A stretch of 64,000 nt of DNA from Panacibacter ginsenosidivorans. GTDB taxonomy: Bacteria > Bacteroidota > Bacteroidia > Chitinophagales > Chitinophagaceae. Under the pieces are notes generated by a model that saw nothing but the letters and a program-made list of their open reading frames with translations, made no database searches and was not told the DNA's origin. Location of the stretch: assembly GCF_007971225.1 (NCBI RefSeq), contig NZ_CP042435.1, forward strand, positions 4,095,501 through 4,159,500, in the 5' to 3' direction. Of the stretch, positions 43,203-52,395 are shown one piece after another. The translations under genes were made by a program, and so were the position numbers. Positions within the stretch are counted from its first letter, which is position 1. Every line of letters begins with the position of its first letter.

Positions 43203-43422
43203 TATTTCTTGTGTACCCGGCTGTCTGAATGCTTATGAAGCTTTCGTTGCGTCGCACTCCTGTACTGTTGAATAGTTTGCAGCAATCAGCAGTCAGGTTT
43301 CAGTTAAAGACGCTTTGTGTTACTGAATACTGATACCTGATAGCTCATACCTGTTTCGAACGTACAAGTGAGTGACACAACAGCCGATGCCACAAAGAAC
43401 TACTGCCGGACAAATAAAAATT
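43203..43422. repeat. Composite REP-like element 1 (copies 13 and 14)
   Basis: Left arm of subtype I in reverse (TACCCGGC, spacer, TTTCGTTGCGTCGCACTCCT, GTAC), a roughly 95-bp middle with TCAGGTTTCAGT and ACTGATACCTGA as inverted partners, and right arm of subtype II (GTACAAGTGAGTGACACAAC, GCCGATGCC, GCCGG, ATAAAAA). The arms face outward from the middle. Confidence 0.85.
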
Positions 43423-43529
43423 ATTACAGCTAACAATAAAATTAAGTGCAATAATTATAGCGGCAAAACTAATAGTTATGTGGCAGAGACGTAAAAAAGA
43501 TTTGTAAAAATCAGGTTTACTATGTTAAA

Positions 43530-44450
43530 CTATTTGTTAGGATTTTCAAGTGTATAACGATAACGTTGTACTGCCTGGGTTATGGCATCTGCAGTTTCCT
43601 GCTGGCCTTTATCGCTGTTGAGGTAATCTTCTTCTTCAGGATTGGTTATATAACCTGTTTCTACCAAAATGCTTGGCATGGCAACTGCCTGTAATACCCA
43701 AATGCCCACCTGGCGCTGCAATGCACCACGTACGGCGCGGCCGATATTTTCGAATTCTTCTTCCACCGTTAATGCAAGACTGGCACTGCGTTCAAAATAT
43801 TGCTGGGTTTTAAGTGTATATAAAATTCTTTTCTCAGGAGAATCAGGATCGAAGTCGCCGATCTGTGAGCCAAGTGTACTATCGATATACAATGATTCGT
43901 TTTCACGCATGGCAAGTTCTTTATCATCATTTTTATGCACGGCCCATATATAAGTAGATGCGCCTTTTGCAGGGTTAGGTGTGGACCAGTAATGATAGGT
44001 AGGAACTTTGCGTGTTCTTTTTTTGCGGCTCTTGCCTTTGCCGGTATAATAGGTTTGCGTTTTGTAACCGGTGATCTCGCTATGTCTTATAGGATCCGCT
44101 GCATCGCAGTGAATAGATATGAAAAGATCTCCATTGGCATTATTCGCTTTGTCTGCCTTTATTCTTGGGTTATCGAAAACGTCGGTGGTCCTTGTCATTA
44201 CAACATTTACATCCGGCATTGCAAGCTGTAGTGTTTGCTGCAGTTTAAGCGCTATCTTTAAAGTAAGATCTTTTTCTTTTGAATAACTGCCATCGGCACC
44301 ACCGTCTTCGCCACCATGCCCCGCATCTACCACGATGGTTCTTAAACCCGGCTTTTGTAAATGGCTGGTACTACCGCTGCTGATCTTAAAAGATGATAAT
44401 AAAAATGTACAACCGATAAGGATTACAAAAAGATTTTTTTTATTGAGCAT
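43530..44450 (-). CDS. N-acetylmuramoyl-L-alanine amidase
   Basis: A 306-residue AmiC-type amidase. A signal segment (LFVILIGCTFLLSSFKISSG) is followed by the zinc-binding opening VVDAGHGGEDGGADG (His and Glu to come), FISIHCDAADP with the second His, and SILVETGYITNPEEEDYLNS with the catalytic Glu. Cleaves the amide bond between muramic acid and the peptide in cell wall turnover. Confidence 0.93.
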   Translation of the reverse strand: MLNKKNLFVILIGCTFLLSSFKISSGSTSHLQKPGLRTIVVDAGHGGEDGGADGSYSKEKDLTLKIALKLQQTLQLAMPDVNVVMTRTTDVFDNPRIKADKANNANGDLFISIHCDAADPIRHSEITGYKTQTYYTGKGKSRKKRTRKVPTYHYWSTPNPAKGASTYIWAVHKNDDKELAMRENESLYIDSTLGSQIGDFDPDSPEKRILYTLKTQQYFERSASLALTVEEEFENIGRAVRGALQRQVGIWVLQAVAMPSILVETGYITNPEEEDYLNSDKGQQETADAITQAVQRYRYTLENPNK

Positions 44451-44503
44451 AGTTACTGTTCGTTAAACTTGTTTCTTCACAAATCATTTATAGTTTAAAG
44501 CCC

Positions 44504-44511
44504 TATTTTTG
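44504..44511 (+). promoter_or_regulatory. Candidate -7 box of the LptD-like gene
   Basis: TATTTTTG, 11 bases before the start codon, a match to TAnnTTTG; a good -33 TTTG was not found. Predicts an almost leaderless mRNA. Confidence 0.45.
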
Positions 44512-44521
44512 TCCGACTCTT

Positions 44522-47227
44522 ATGTTGAAACGTTGCAAAACTAATATAAAATACTTTTTATTCTTTATAACAGCTTTGCTGCTAACTGCAATAACGTTTA
44601 TTACAGATGCTAAGTACAAATCTCCCGAACCTTTTTTCAAATTATTAACAGCCTGTACTGATACAACTATAAAAAATGATACTGTTATAAAGACTGCGAA
44701 AGATACAAGTATACACAATACAGGCGACAGTGCGACACTAAAAGATACTTCCGGTACAATAATAACAGTTGATACACTTAACTATTCAAAAGATTCCATT
44801 GATGCTCCAATAGATTATAGTGCAGAAGATTCCGGTGTGCTTATTATTAAAGACAAAAAATTTATGTTGTATGGCAAGGCCAAAGCAAAACATGCTGATA
44901 TTGCCCTTGATGCAAATACCATTATTTACGACCAGGCCACACAGGTAATAACAGCTTATGGCGGAACAGATACTTCACTTGGCGCTTTAAATAAACCCAA
45001 ACTTGTACAGGGTGAAACTGAATCGACGAGTGATACCATTGCTTTCAACATGAAGAACCAACGCGGTCTTACAAAAAACACCTACCTCAAAGAAGGCGAA
45101 ATGTTTGTGGCGGCACAACGGTTTAAGAAAATAAGCAAGGATGAAGGTTTTGGTTACCGTACTACTTTTACTACCTGCAATCTTGATACACCACACTTCG
45201 ATTTCAGGGCAAAGAAAATAAAGATCATCAATAATAAAATTGCTGTTTCGGGACCAGCCTATCCTGAGTTTGAAGGTGTGCCCATGCCCATAGCTATTCC
45301 TTTTGGTATTTTCCCATTAAACAGGGGAAGGCATTCAGGCCTGCTGCCACCACAGTTCGCATCAAGTCAGGATTTTGGCTTGGGCCTTGAAGGACTTGGT
45401 TACTACAAAGTACTTAGCGATAATTATGATGTTACCATACGTGGCAATATTTATTCTTATGGTGGCTGGAGTGTGAACATAACCCCGGATTATTATAAGC
45501 GCTATAAATATAAAGGCAACCTGAATCTTGCTATACAAAAGACCAAAATTTTAAATAGTTCTCCTTCTTCCAAAGAAGAGTTTACCACATCAAACAGTTT
45601 TTTTATAACGTGGACGCATTCCCGGGACCCTAAAGCAAGACCGGGAACTTCTTTTAGTGCCAGCGTAAGGGCGGGCAGTACCAAGTATAATCAGTATGTA
45701 ACCAATAATAGTTATACTAATTTTCAGAACCAGTTAAGTTCATCTATCACATGGTCAAAAAACTGGAGCCAGGGAAAATATAATTTGAGTGTTTCAGCCA
45801 ACCACGATCAGAATAATAATCTTGGTCTTGTAAACCTGCGCATACCTACCGTAAACTTTAGTGCTACCACTTTATATCCATTACAGCCTAAAGATTTTGT
45901 GGGCATACCTAAATGGTACCAGAAACTTGGTGTTTCTTACACTGGTACGGTGCTTAATCAAATGTCGTTTTATGATTCGGCTTTTAGTTTTAATAAACTC
46001 TTAGATACCGCACAATGGGGCGTGGAGCACAGGATCCCGATCTCGCTAACGCTACCTCCTTTAGGGCCCTTTACAGTAAGCCCAAGTATTTCCTATTCAG
46101 AAAGATGGTATGGGCAAATCTTGAATAAACGATGGGATGATAAAACAGATTCATTAATTACAACAATACAGCGCGGCTTTTATACAGCAAGAGAAGTGAG
46201 TTTCGGCATTTCTGCAAACACAAGGATCTTTGGAACATTCAACTTTCCCAAGTCTAAAGGAATAAAAGCTATACGCCACGAAGTAAAGCCTTTCATTTCT
46301 ATGAGCTACAAGCCAGACCTGGTAAGCCAATATTATAAAACGGTTCAGATTGATTCCAGTGGTGAAAACTTTAGTACATATTCGGTGCTGCAGGGCGGTG
46401 TGCTGGGCACCTACAGTCAGGGCAAGTTTGGAGGTTTAAGTTTTGGTATTGATAACCTGCTTGAGATGAAAGTAAAAGACAAAAAAGATACATCTGCAAG
46501 CGCTACAAAAAAGATAAGGCTTATAGATGGATTGGGCGTTACAGGGGGCTATAATCTCATTGCAGATTCACTGAACTGGAGCCCTTTTAGTTTTAGCCTG
46601 CGCAGTACATTGTTTGATAAAATAAATATTACCGGCAGTGCATCAATGGACCCTTACGGCGTTGATACTTTTGGCCGCCGTGTAAATCGTTTATTATGGA
46701 AAGAAGGAAAGATAGGGCGCCTTACAAATGGAAGCCTTGCTATTTCCACTTCGCTAAAAAGTAAATCAAAAGACGGAAAGACAGATAAGGAGCGCATTCC
46801 TGTTGATGAGACACTTACACCCGATGAGCAATTGCAGCAGTTAGAATATGTGCGCAATAACCCTTCAGAGTTTGTGGATTTTGATATTCCATGGAATGTG
46901 TCACTCTCCTTTTCGTTAAGTTTTTACAGAACACTTTCACCTAACTTAAAAGATTATGTTACTTCTATCAGCAGTAATTTAAGTGTTAATGGAGACTTTA
47001 GTTTAACACCTAAATGGAAGATCGGGGGCAATACTTATTTCGATTTTAAAACAGCAAAGATACAGCAGCTTTCCATGTTCATTACAAGAGAAATGCATTG
47101 CTGGCAATTGGCTATAAACGTTACACCTGTTGGTTTATACCGGTCATTCAACATTACGCTCAATCCCAAATCAGGTATACTGAGAGATCTTCGCATCAAT
47201 CGCTCAAGATTTTTTTACAGCCAATAA
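44522..47227 (+). CDS. lptD: LptD-like outer membrane LPS-assembly protein
   Basis: A 901-residue protein. A hydrophobic N-terminal segment (YFLFFITALLLTAITFI) is followed by an OstA/LptA-like beta domain (KFMLYGKAKAKHADIALDAN, TYLKEGEMFVAAQRFKKIS) and a long C-terminal beta-barrel (DVTIRGNIYSYGGWSVNITP onward), ending RINRSRFFYSQ with a C-terminal aromatic strand. Matches the putative LPS assembly protein LptD of Bacteroidota. Divergent from the amidase gene; a -7-like box lies just upstream. Confidence 0.85.
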   Translation: MLKRCKTNIKYFLFFITALLLTAITFITDAKYKSPEPFFKLLTACTDTTIKNDTVIKTAKDTSIHNTGDSATLKDTSGTIITVDTLNYSKDSIDAPIDYSAEDSGVLIIKDKKFMLYGKAKAKHADIALDANTIIYDQATQVITAYGGTDTSLGALNKPKLVQGETESTSDTIAFNMKNQRGLTKNTYLKEGEMFVAAQRFKKISKDEGFGYRTTFTTCNLDTPHFDFRAKKIKIINNKIAVSGPAYPEFEGVPMPIAIPFGIFPLNRGRHSGLLPPQFASSQDFGLGLEGLGYYKVLSDNYDVTIRGNIYSYGGWSVNITPDYYKRYKYKGNLNLAIQKTKILNSSPSSKEEFTTSNSFFITWTHSRDPKARPGTSFSASVRAGSTKYNQYVTNNSYTNFQNQLSSSITWSKNWSQGKYNLSVSANHDQNNNLGLVNLRIPTVNFSATTLYPLQPKDFVGIPKWYQKLGVSYTGTVLNQMSFYDSAFSFNKLLDTAQWGVEHRIPISLTLPPLGPFTVSPSISYSERWYGQILNKRWDDKTDSLITTIQRGFYTAREVSFGISANTRIFGTFNFPKSKGIKAIRHEVKPFISMSYKPDLVSQYYKTVQIDSSGENFSTYSVLQGGVLGTYSQGKFGGLSFGIDNLLEMKVKDKKDTSASATKKIRLIDGLGVTGGYNLIADSLNWSPFSFSLRSTLFDKINITGSASMDPYGVDTFGRRVNRLLWKEGKIGRLTNGSLAISTSLKSKSKDGKTDKERIPVDETLTPDEQLQQLEYVRNNPSEFVDFDIPWNVSLSFSLSFYRTLSPNLKDYVTSISSNLSVNGDFSLTPKWKIGGNTYFDFKTAKIQQLSMFITREMHCWQLAINVTPVGLYRSFNITLNPKSGILRDLRINRSRFFYSQ

Positions 47228-47443
47228 TTTTTGTTGACAAGCAATTGCACTTGTGGCATCGCCGGTTGTGTCACTCACTTGTGCGTTCAGAACAGGTATA
47301 AGGTATCAGGCATCAGCATTCAGTAAAACAAAGCGTATTTAACTGAAACCTGGCTGTGCTGATTATTGAAACCTATTCATCAGTACAAGAGTGCGACGCA
47401 AGCAAAGCATCATAGCATTACAAAAGCCGGCTACATAAAAATA
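47226..47443. repeat. Composite REP-like element 2 (copies 15 and 16), inverted
   Basis: Same as composite 1 but in the opposite orientation: left arm of subtype II in reverse (GCATCGCCGGTTGTGTCACT, CACTTGTGC), middle GGTATCAGGCATCAGC and CTGAAACCTGG, right arm of subtype I (GTACAAGAGTGCGACGCAAG, AAAGCCGGC, ATAAAAATA). Confidence 0.85.
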
Positions 47444-47472
47444 ACTCAACACATAAACTACCAGCCGTGCTT

Positions 47473-47480
47473 TATCTTTG
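47473..47480 (+). promoter_or_regulatory. Candidate -7 box of the phosphatase gene
   Basis: TATCTTTG, a match to TAnnTTTG, 19 bases before the ATG and just beyond the right end of composite 2. A -33 TTTG is not clear. Confidence 0.5.
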
Positions 47481-47498
47481 CGGCCGTAAATCAGGATC

Positions 47499-47984
47499 AT
47501 GAAGATTTTAATGGTATGCCTGGGCAATATTTGTCGCAGCCCTTTGGCAGAAGGAATTTTGCAACACAAAGCAGATAAGGCCGGGCTTGACTGGAAAGTG
47601 GATAGTGCGGGTACTGCCCATTATCATATTGGTGAGGCGCCGCACATGCTTTCACAAAAAGTAGCAAAGATGAATGGCGTTGATATTTCATCGCAGCAAT
47701 GCAGGCAATTCAAAAAAGAAGACATGCTTGCATTTGAAAAAATTTATGTGATGGACAGTGAGAATTACATCAATGTAAAACATATCAGCCGTGAGCTTTG
47801 GGACGAAAACAAAGTTGAGTTGTTACTAAATGAATTACATCCCGGCAGGAATATGAGTGTGCCTGATCCATGGTACGGTACAGAAGAAGGCTATCACAAA
47901 GTTTATAAAATGATCAGTGATGCATGTGAGGTGATCATTCAAAAATATGGCGCTTCTGTTACTAAAGGAAATGGGCAACATTAA
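47499..47984 (+). CDS. Low molecular weight protein-tyrosine phosphatase
   Basis: A 161-residue LMW-PTP. Phosphate loop at residues 7-14 (CLGNICRS: Cys7, Arg13), general acid Asp123 in SVPDPWYGTEEG, and the C-terminal helix KVYKMISDACEVIIQKY. Cytoplasmic dephosphorylation of tyrosine or phosphoprotein; substrate unknown. Confidence 0.95.
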   Translation: MKILMVCLGNICRSPLAEGILQHKADKAGLDWKVDSAGTAHYHIGEAPHMLSQKVAKMNGVDISSQQCRQFKKEDMLAFEKIYVMDSENYINVKHISRELWDENKVELLLNELHPGRNMSVPDPWYGTEEGYHKVYKMISDACEVIIQKYGASVTKGNGQH

Positions 47985-48023
47985 TTAAACATCAACCAAA
48001 ATTTATCAGAGAATAGGTACAAT

Positions 48024-49388
48024 ATGAAACCATCATTACCACAAGGCACAAGAGATTTTGGCGCAGAAACGGTTCGCAAACGCAATTATATTTTCAATAC
48101 TATAAAAAATGTTTTTGAACTATATGGGTTTCAACCGCTGGAAACACCAGCCATGGAAAACCTGGAAACATTAATGGGCAAGTATGGAGAAGAAGGCGAT
48201 AAATTAATTTTTAAAATTTTAAACAACGGTCTTGATAATCCTTCCAAACATGAGCAGGCAAAAGTAGATTTCGAAAAAGTAATGGAAGGCAAAAACGTAA
48301 AAGGCATTACAGAAAGAGCATTGCGTTATGATCTTACCATTCCATTTGCACGGTATGTTGCGATGAATCATGGGCAGCTTAGTTTTCCATTTAAGCGTTA
48401 CCAGATGCAGCCTGTTTGGCGTGCAGACAGGCCACAGAAAGGACGTTACAGGGAATTCTATCAGTGTGATGCGGATGTAGTTGGAAGCAATTCTTTACTA
48501 AATGAAGTAGAGCTTGCAAATATTTATGCAACTGTTTTCAAACAACTCGGTATTGATATTGAAATAAGAATTAACAATAGAAAGATACTCGCTGCACTTG
48601 CAGAAATATGTGGCGGTGCAGATAAGCTAACGGACATAACTGTTGCAATAGACAAGCTTGATAAAATTGGTTTGGATAAAGTAAAAGAAGAATTATTACA
48701 AAGAGGATTGAATGATAAACAGGTTAGTATTATTGAAAAGTACTTATCTATTGATGGAAGCAATGATGAAAAATTGCTTCAGTTAAAAACGTTAATTACT
48801 GAAAATGCAATAGGCCAAAAAGGAATAGAAGAGCTGGAGTTTATTTACAACTTCTGTAATCAACAACAATCAATCACCAACCTGCAATTTGATTTTACTT
48901 TAGCCCGTGGTCTTAACTATTACACAGGAACCATCTTCGAAATAAAAGCATTGAATGTACAGATGGGCAGCATTGGTGGTGGTGGCAGGTACGATGATCT
49001 TACCGGCTTATTCGACGTGCCCAATTTACCTGGTGTTGGTATCAGCTTTGGGGTTGACAGGATCTATGACGTAATGGAAGAATTAAAATTGTTTCCTGCA
49101 GAAGTGCAAACAGGCACACAGGTTTTATTCTTTAACCTTGGTGAAGCAGAATGTAAAAAAGCATTTGGGCTGATACAACAATTAAGAAGCAAAGGCATCA
49201 AATGTGAAATATACCATGAGCAATCAAAATTTGATAAGCAATTCAAATACGCAGAAAAGAAAAATATTCAATACGCTGTAATTATTGGTAGCAAAGAACT
49301 GGAAGAAAATACCTGTGTTATAAAAGATCTGAAGAAAGGAGAGCAGCAGATCATTAAACAAGAGATGATTGAACAATTTGAATTTTAA
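48024..49388 (+). CDS. hisS: Histidyl-tRNA synthetase
   Basis: A 454-residue class II synthetase. Motif 1 MKPSLPQGTRDFG opening and ETPAMENLETLMGKYGEEGD; motif 2 around QPVWRADRPQKGRYREFYQC; histidine A-site ARGLNYYTGTIFE; motif 3 MGSIGGGGRYDDLTGLF with arginine; C-terminal anticodon-binding domain (LRSKGIKCEIYHEQSKFDKQ). Complete. It is followed by a shared terminator with the convergent thiolase gene. Confidence 0.96.
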   Translation: MKPSLPQGTRDFGAETVRKRNYIFNTIKNVFELYGFQPLETPAMENLETLMGKYGEEGDKLIFKILNNGLDNPSKHEQAKVDFEKVMEGKNVKGITERALRYDLTIPFARYVAMNHGQLSFPFKRYQMQPVWRADRPQKGRYREFYQCDADVVGSNSLLNEVELANIYATVFKQLGIDIEIRINNRKILAALAEICGGADKLTDITVAIDKLDKIGLDKVKEELLQRGLNDKQVSIIEKYLSIDGSNDEKLLQLKTLITENAIGQKGIEELEFIYNFCNQQQSITNLQFDFTLARGLNYYTGTIFEIKALNVQMGSIGGGGRYDDLTGLFDVPNLPGVGISFGVDRIYDVMEELKLFPAEVQTGTQVLFFNLGEAECKKAFGLIQQLRSKGIKCEIYHEQSKFDKQFKYAEKKNIQYAVIIGSKELEENTCVIKDLKKGEQQIIKQEMIEQFEF

Positions 49389-49391
49389 TAA

Positions 49392-49430
49392 ATGAAAGAT
49401 GCCGCTTCTTAAAAGCGGCATCTTTCATTT
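49392..49430. terminator. Bidirectional terminator between hisS and the thiolase gene
   Basis: GAAAGATGCCGCTT and AAGCGGCATCTTTC form a 14-bp stem with a 4-6 base loop; T-rich on either side for the two converging genes. Confidence 0.85.
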
Positions 49431-49447
49431 GGTATGTATTGAATTAA

Positions 49448-50644
49448 TTATTCCAGCCCTTCATATACAACCGCAGCACCCTGCCCAACACCAACGCACA
49501 TCGTTGCCAAACCATATTTACTTTTTGATCTGTACATTTCGTGAATAAGTGTAGCAGATATTCTTACACCACTGCATCCTAATGGATGTCCCAATGCAAT
49601 AGCACCGCCATTCACATTTACTTTAGCAGCATCAAGGTCGAGTTCTTTTACACAGGCAATCGACTGTGATGCAAATGCTTCATTCAATTCAATAAGGTCA
49701 AGATCGCCTGCTTTTAAACCTGCACGCTGCAAGGCTTTCCGTGAAGCAGGCACAGGCCCTATGCCCATGATCGCCGGGTCAACTCCTGCAACACCCATAC
49801 TTATTACTCTTGCTATGGGCTGCAATCCAAATTGTTTTACTGCTTCTTCACTTGCTAATAACATGGCTGCAGCACCATCATTGATACCACTTGAATTACC
49901 GGCTGTTACTGTTCCGTCTTTTGCAAATGCAGGTTTTAAACCAGCAAGCTTTTCAAGAGAAGTTTCTCTTGGGTGTTCGTCCTGCGCAAACCAGGTTATG
50001 AGCCTGTCGTTGATCATCTCAACAGGAACAATTTCATCTTCCCATTTTTTTTCATTGAGCGCAGCAACATATTTCTGCTGACTTTGAAATGCAAATGCAT
50101 CCTGCGCTTCACGGCTTATATTCCATTTCTTTGCTACATTCTCTGCTGTTTCACCCATGGAAAACGGGTGATACATTTCTGCCAAATGTTTATTGATAAA
50201 ACGCCAGCCAATAGTAGTATCGAATGTTTCATTTTTGCGGCTCCATGCACCATCACTTTTTGCTGTTACAAATGGTGCTCTTGTCATACTTTCCACACCA
50301 CCGGCAATGTATAGCATACCTTCTCCGCACATGATCGCTCTTGATGCATCCATCACGGCCTGCAGTCCACTTGCACACAAACGGTTTACTGTATTACCCG
50401 CAACGCTTACAGGCAAACCAGCCAGCAACGCGGCCATACGTGCAACATTGCGGTTATCTTCGCCGGCCTGGTTGGCATCTCCGGCAATAACATCTTCAAT
50501 GGCATTTATGTCTATCGTATCGTTGCGGTTCATCAATGCTTTTATAGCATGCGCCAGCAGATCATCTGGTCTTATAGAACTTAGCTTTCCGCCATAGCGG
50601 CCAATAGGTGTTCTTACAGCATCAATTACATAAACTGGTCTCAT
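49448..50644 (-). CDS. Acetyl-CoA C-acyltransferase (thiolase)
   Basis: A 398-residue thiolase. Nucleophile Cys90 in NTVNRLCASGLQAV, His in GGAIALGHPLGCSGVR, and second Cys in ATMCVGVGQGAA. Opening VYVIDAVRTPIGRYGGKL suggests the beta-ketoadipyl/acetyl-CoA acyltransferase group. Takes part in fatty acid or aromatic degradation; substrate range unclear. Confidence 0.93.
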   Translation of the reverse strand: MRPVYVIDAVRTPIGRYGGKLSSIRPDDLLAHAIKALMNRNDTIDINAIEDVIAGDANQAGEDNRNVARMAALLAGLPVSVAGNTVNRLCASGLQAVMDASRAIMCGEGMLYIAGGVESMTRAPFVTAKSDGAWSRKNETFDTTIGWRFINKHLAEMYHPFSMGETAENVAKKWNISREAQDAFAFQSQQKYVAALNEKKWEDEIVPVEMINDRLITWFAQDEHPRETSLEKLAGLKPAFAKDGTVTAGNSSGINDGAAAMLLASEEAVKQFGLQPIARVISMGVAGVDPAIMGIGPVPASRKALQRAGLKAGDLDLIELNEAFASQSIACVKELDLDAAKVNVNGGAIALGHPLGCSGVRISATLIHEMYRSKSKYGLATMCVGVGQGAAVVYEGLE

Positions 50645-50691
50645 ATATTTTTCTTTCGCTGCGCAAGTTAATTGTTAGCGGTTCTATGTTT

Positions 50692-50750
50692 AATATTTTT
50701 TTTGTTCCGGTCTGCAAAATAAGCATGATGCTTTTGTTGCGTCGCAGTAC
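50692..50750 (-). repeat. Intergenic REP-like repeat, copy 17
   Basis: TAATATTTTTTTTGTTCCGG, spacer, CTTTTGTTGCGTCGCAGTAC (subtype I, reverse). Nothing else in 50,751-51,027. Confidence 0.8.
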
Positions 50751-51027
50751 GTTCATCTTTCTGTACACTATTAAGCAGGTAATAAAAGTTACTTGTAAGA
50801 CTTTTATAATAATTAATATCCAAAACCTTGATTTCCTTTATGGATTTAATTGGCCATTGCATCTAAGGAGAAATGCAGTATCTTTTACTTATTAAAACGA
50901 TGTTTATTTCCGTACGTTTCCTGCTTAATGATTGTATATGTTTTTAATGACAAAAGTATAAATGAATGTAAACAATGCGGCTGCTTAAACAGGGCAAGAT
51001 AGCTTTATGCCGATGAAAAGGAAAACC

Positions 51028-51083
51028 CCGAAGTGTGCGACGCAACGAAAGCTTGATAGTAGTATTGCAGCCCGGTAAAAAAC
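51028..51083 (+). repeat. Intergenic REP-like repeat, copy 18
   Basis: GAAGTGTGCGACGCAACGAA, AGCTTGATAGTAG, GCCCGG, TAAAAA (subtype I, forward). Confidence 0.8.
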
Positions 51084-51207
51084 TACTAATCATAAGTATA
51101 CAAGATGTTAAAATAAAAATGATTTTTATTTTCTGCAATTGATAACATTCGGAGATTGGTAATAATAAAAATTACTATATTGCCAACCCCGGACAAATTA
51201 CTATTCA

Positions 51208-51441
51208 ATGGAGAATGAATTCAGGGATAGGCAAAGAAGAAATTACAGTACCATGCGTACTGTGTATAATATAACGGTTGGCATATTTATTATCGGTATT
51301 GGTTTGCTGATGTTTTTCAATGATAAAGTAGGGCTTGATCTTTTTGAGCAGTATGATAAAATGATGATCTATGCTTTTGGTGGTTTATGTCTTTTATATG
51401 GCGGTTTCAGATTGTACAGGGGGCTAAAGAAGGAAGAATAG
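51208..51441 (+). CDS. Small two-helix membrane protein
   Basis: A 77-residue protein with two hydrophobic segments (YNITVGIFIIGIGLLMFF and MIYAFGGLCLLYGGFRLY) and charged ends (ENEFRDRQRRN, YRGLKKEE). Unknown function. Ends 1 bp before the PstS-like gene, so it is co-translated and probably part of the same envelope module. Confidence 0.65.
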   Translation: MENEFRDRQRRNYSTMRTVYNITVGIFIIGIGLLMFFNDKVGLDLFEQYDKMMIYAFGGLCLLYGGFRLYRGLKKEE

Positions 51442-51442
51442 T

Positions 51443-52366
51443 ATGAAAAAAAATAATAAAGTTATTGGCTGCATGCTTTTCTTTGCACTGCTCATAATAA
51501 CAGCAGGTTGTGGTGATGATAATAAAAAATCAGCTTACGATACACCAAAGCAGGGAACCATCAATATAAGTGTTGATGAGAGTTTTGAGCCGGTAATCAG
51601 TGAACAGATAAAAGTGTATGAGTCTTCTTATCCGGAAACAAAAATCATTGCATCTTATAAATCGGAAGCTGATTGTTTCAGAGATTTAGGGAAAGACAGT
51701 ACCAGGATGATCATTGTGGCAAAGGGGTTAACAAAAGAAGAAAAGCAGCTTTTTACAGATAAACTTTCTTACGCACCAAACTTTGATATTCTTGCTTATG
51801 ATGCCGTAAGTGTTATCATTAATAAAGATGCGAAGGACAGTGTATTTACCCTGCAGCAGTTGCAGGACATGCTTAGTGGAAAAGATAGCTCTAAAAATGT
51901 GGTAGTGGATGGAAATAATGCCACGAGTACAGTTAGATTTTTGCTTGATTCTGTGTTACGTGGGAAAAGTTTTAGCAGTAAAGTAATGGCTGCAAACGGT
52001 AGTAAATCAGTAGTGGATTATGTTTCTAAGAATGCTGATGCTATTGGTTTCGTTGGCTCCAGTTGGGTTACCAACGACCAGGATCCTGAGCAGCTGGCCT
52101 ACAGAGATAAAATAAGATTTGCTTTGCTTGAGTGTAGAAGAAACTGTGACAGCGGAAGTTTTGCAAAGCCATCGCAGGCTACTATAACATATGGACAATA
52201 CCCTTTGGTACGTCCTTTGTATTATATACTAAAAGAAAATTCAACAGGATTGGGAACAGGATTTACAAATTACTTAAACCTGGAGAGAGGCCAGTTAGTT
52301 TTTAGAAGAAGTTTTCTTGTACCGGCTAAAATGTATTTTGGTTTAAGAAAAAGTAATGTAGAGTAA
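51443..52366 (+). CDS. PstS-like phosphate-binding lipoprotein
   Basis: A 307-residue lipoprotein (signal and Cys in LLIITAGCGDDNKK). Domains: FEPVISEQIKVYESSYPETK, DSTRMIIVAKGLTKEEKQ, VVDGNNATSTVRFLLDSVLR, the STVRF phosphate-site-like segment, SKSVVDYVSKNADAIGFVGS and YPLVRPLYYILKENSTGLGT at the end: typical for the PstS-like group in Bacteroidota. Family knowledge: often adjacent to the TonB/ExbBD cluster and a TPR gene; a TPR gene does follow, but the ExbBD genes are not in this window. Confidence 0.85.
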   Translation: MKKNNKVIGCMLFFALLIITAGCGDDNKKSAYDTPKQGTINISVDESFEPVISEQIKVYESSYPETKIIASYKSEADCFRDLGKDSTRMIIVAKGLTKEEKQLFTDKLSYAPNFDILAYDAVSVIINKDAKDSVFTLQQLQDMLSGKDSSKNVVVDGNNATSTVRFLLDSVLRGKSFSSKVMAANGSKSVVDYVSKNADAIGFVGSSWVTNDQDPEQLAYRDKIRFALLECRRNCDSGSFAKPSQATITYGQYPLVRPLYYILKENSTGLGTGFTNYLNLERGQLVFRRSFLVPAKMYFGLRKSNVE

Positions 52367-52395
52367 ACATATAACACCAGTATAAAACGTAGAAA

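Noticed and set aside
50675..50690. GTTAGCGGTTCT upstream of the thiolase gene, like a cassette core
   Set aside because: No arms, no partner; a chance occurrence of a short motif in a spacer that otherwise holds repeat copy 17.
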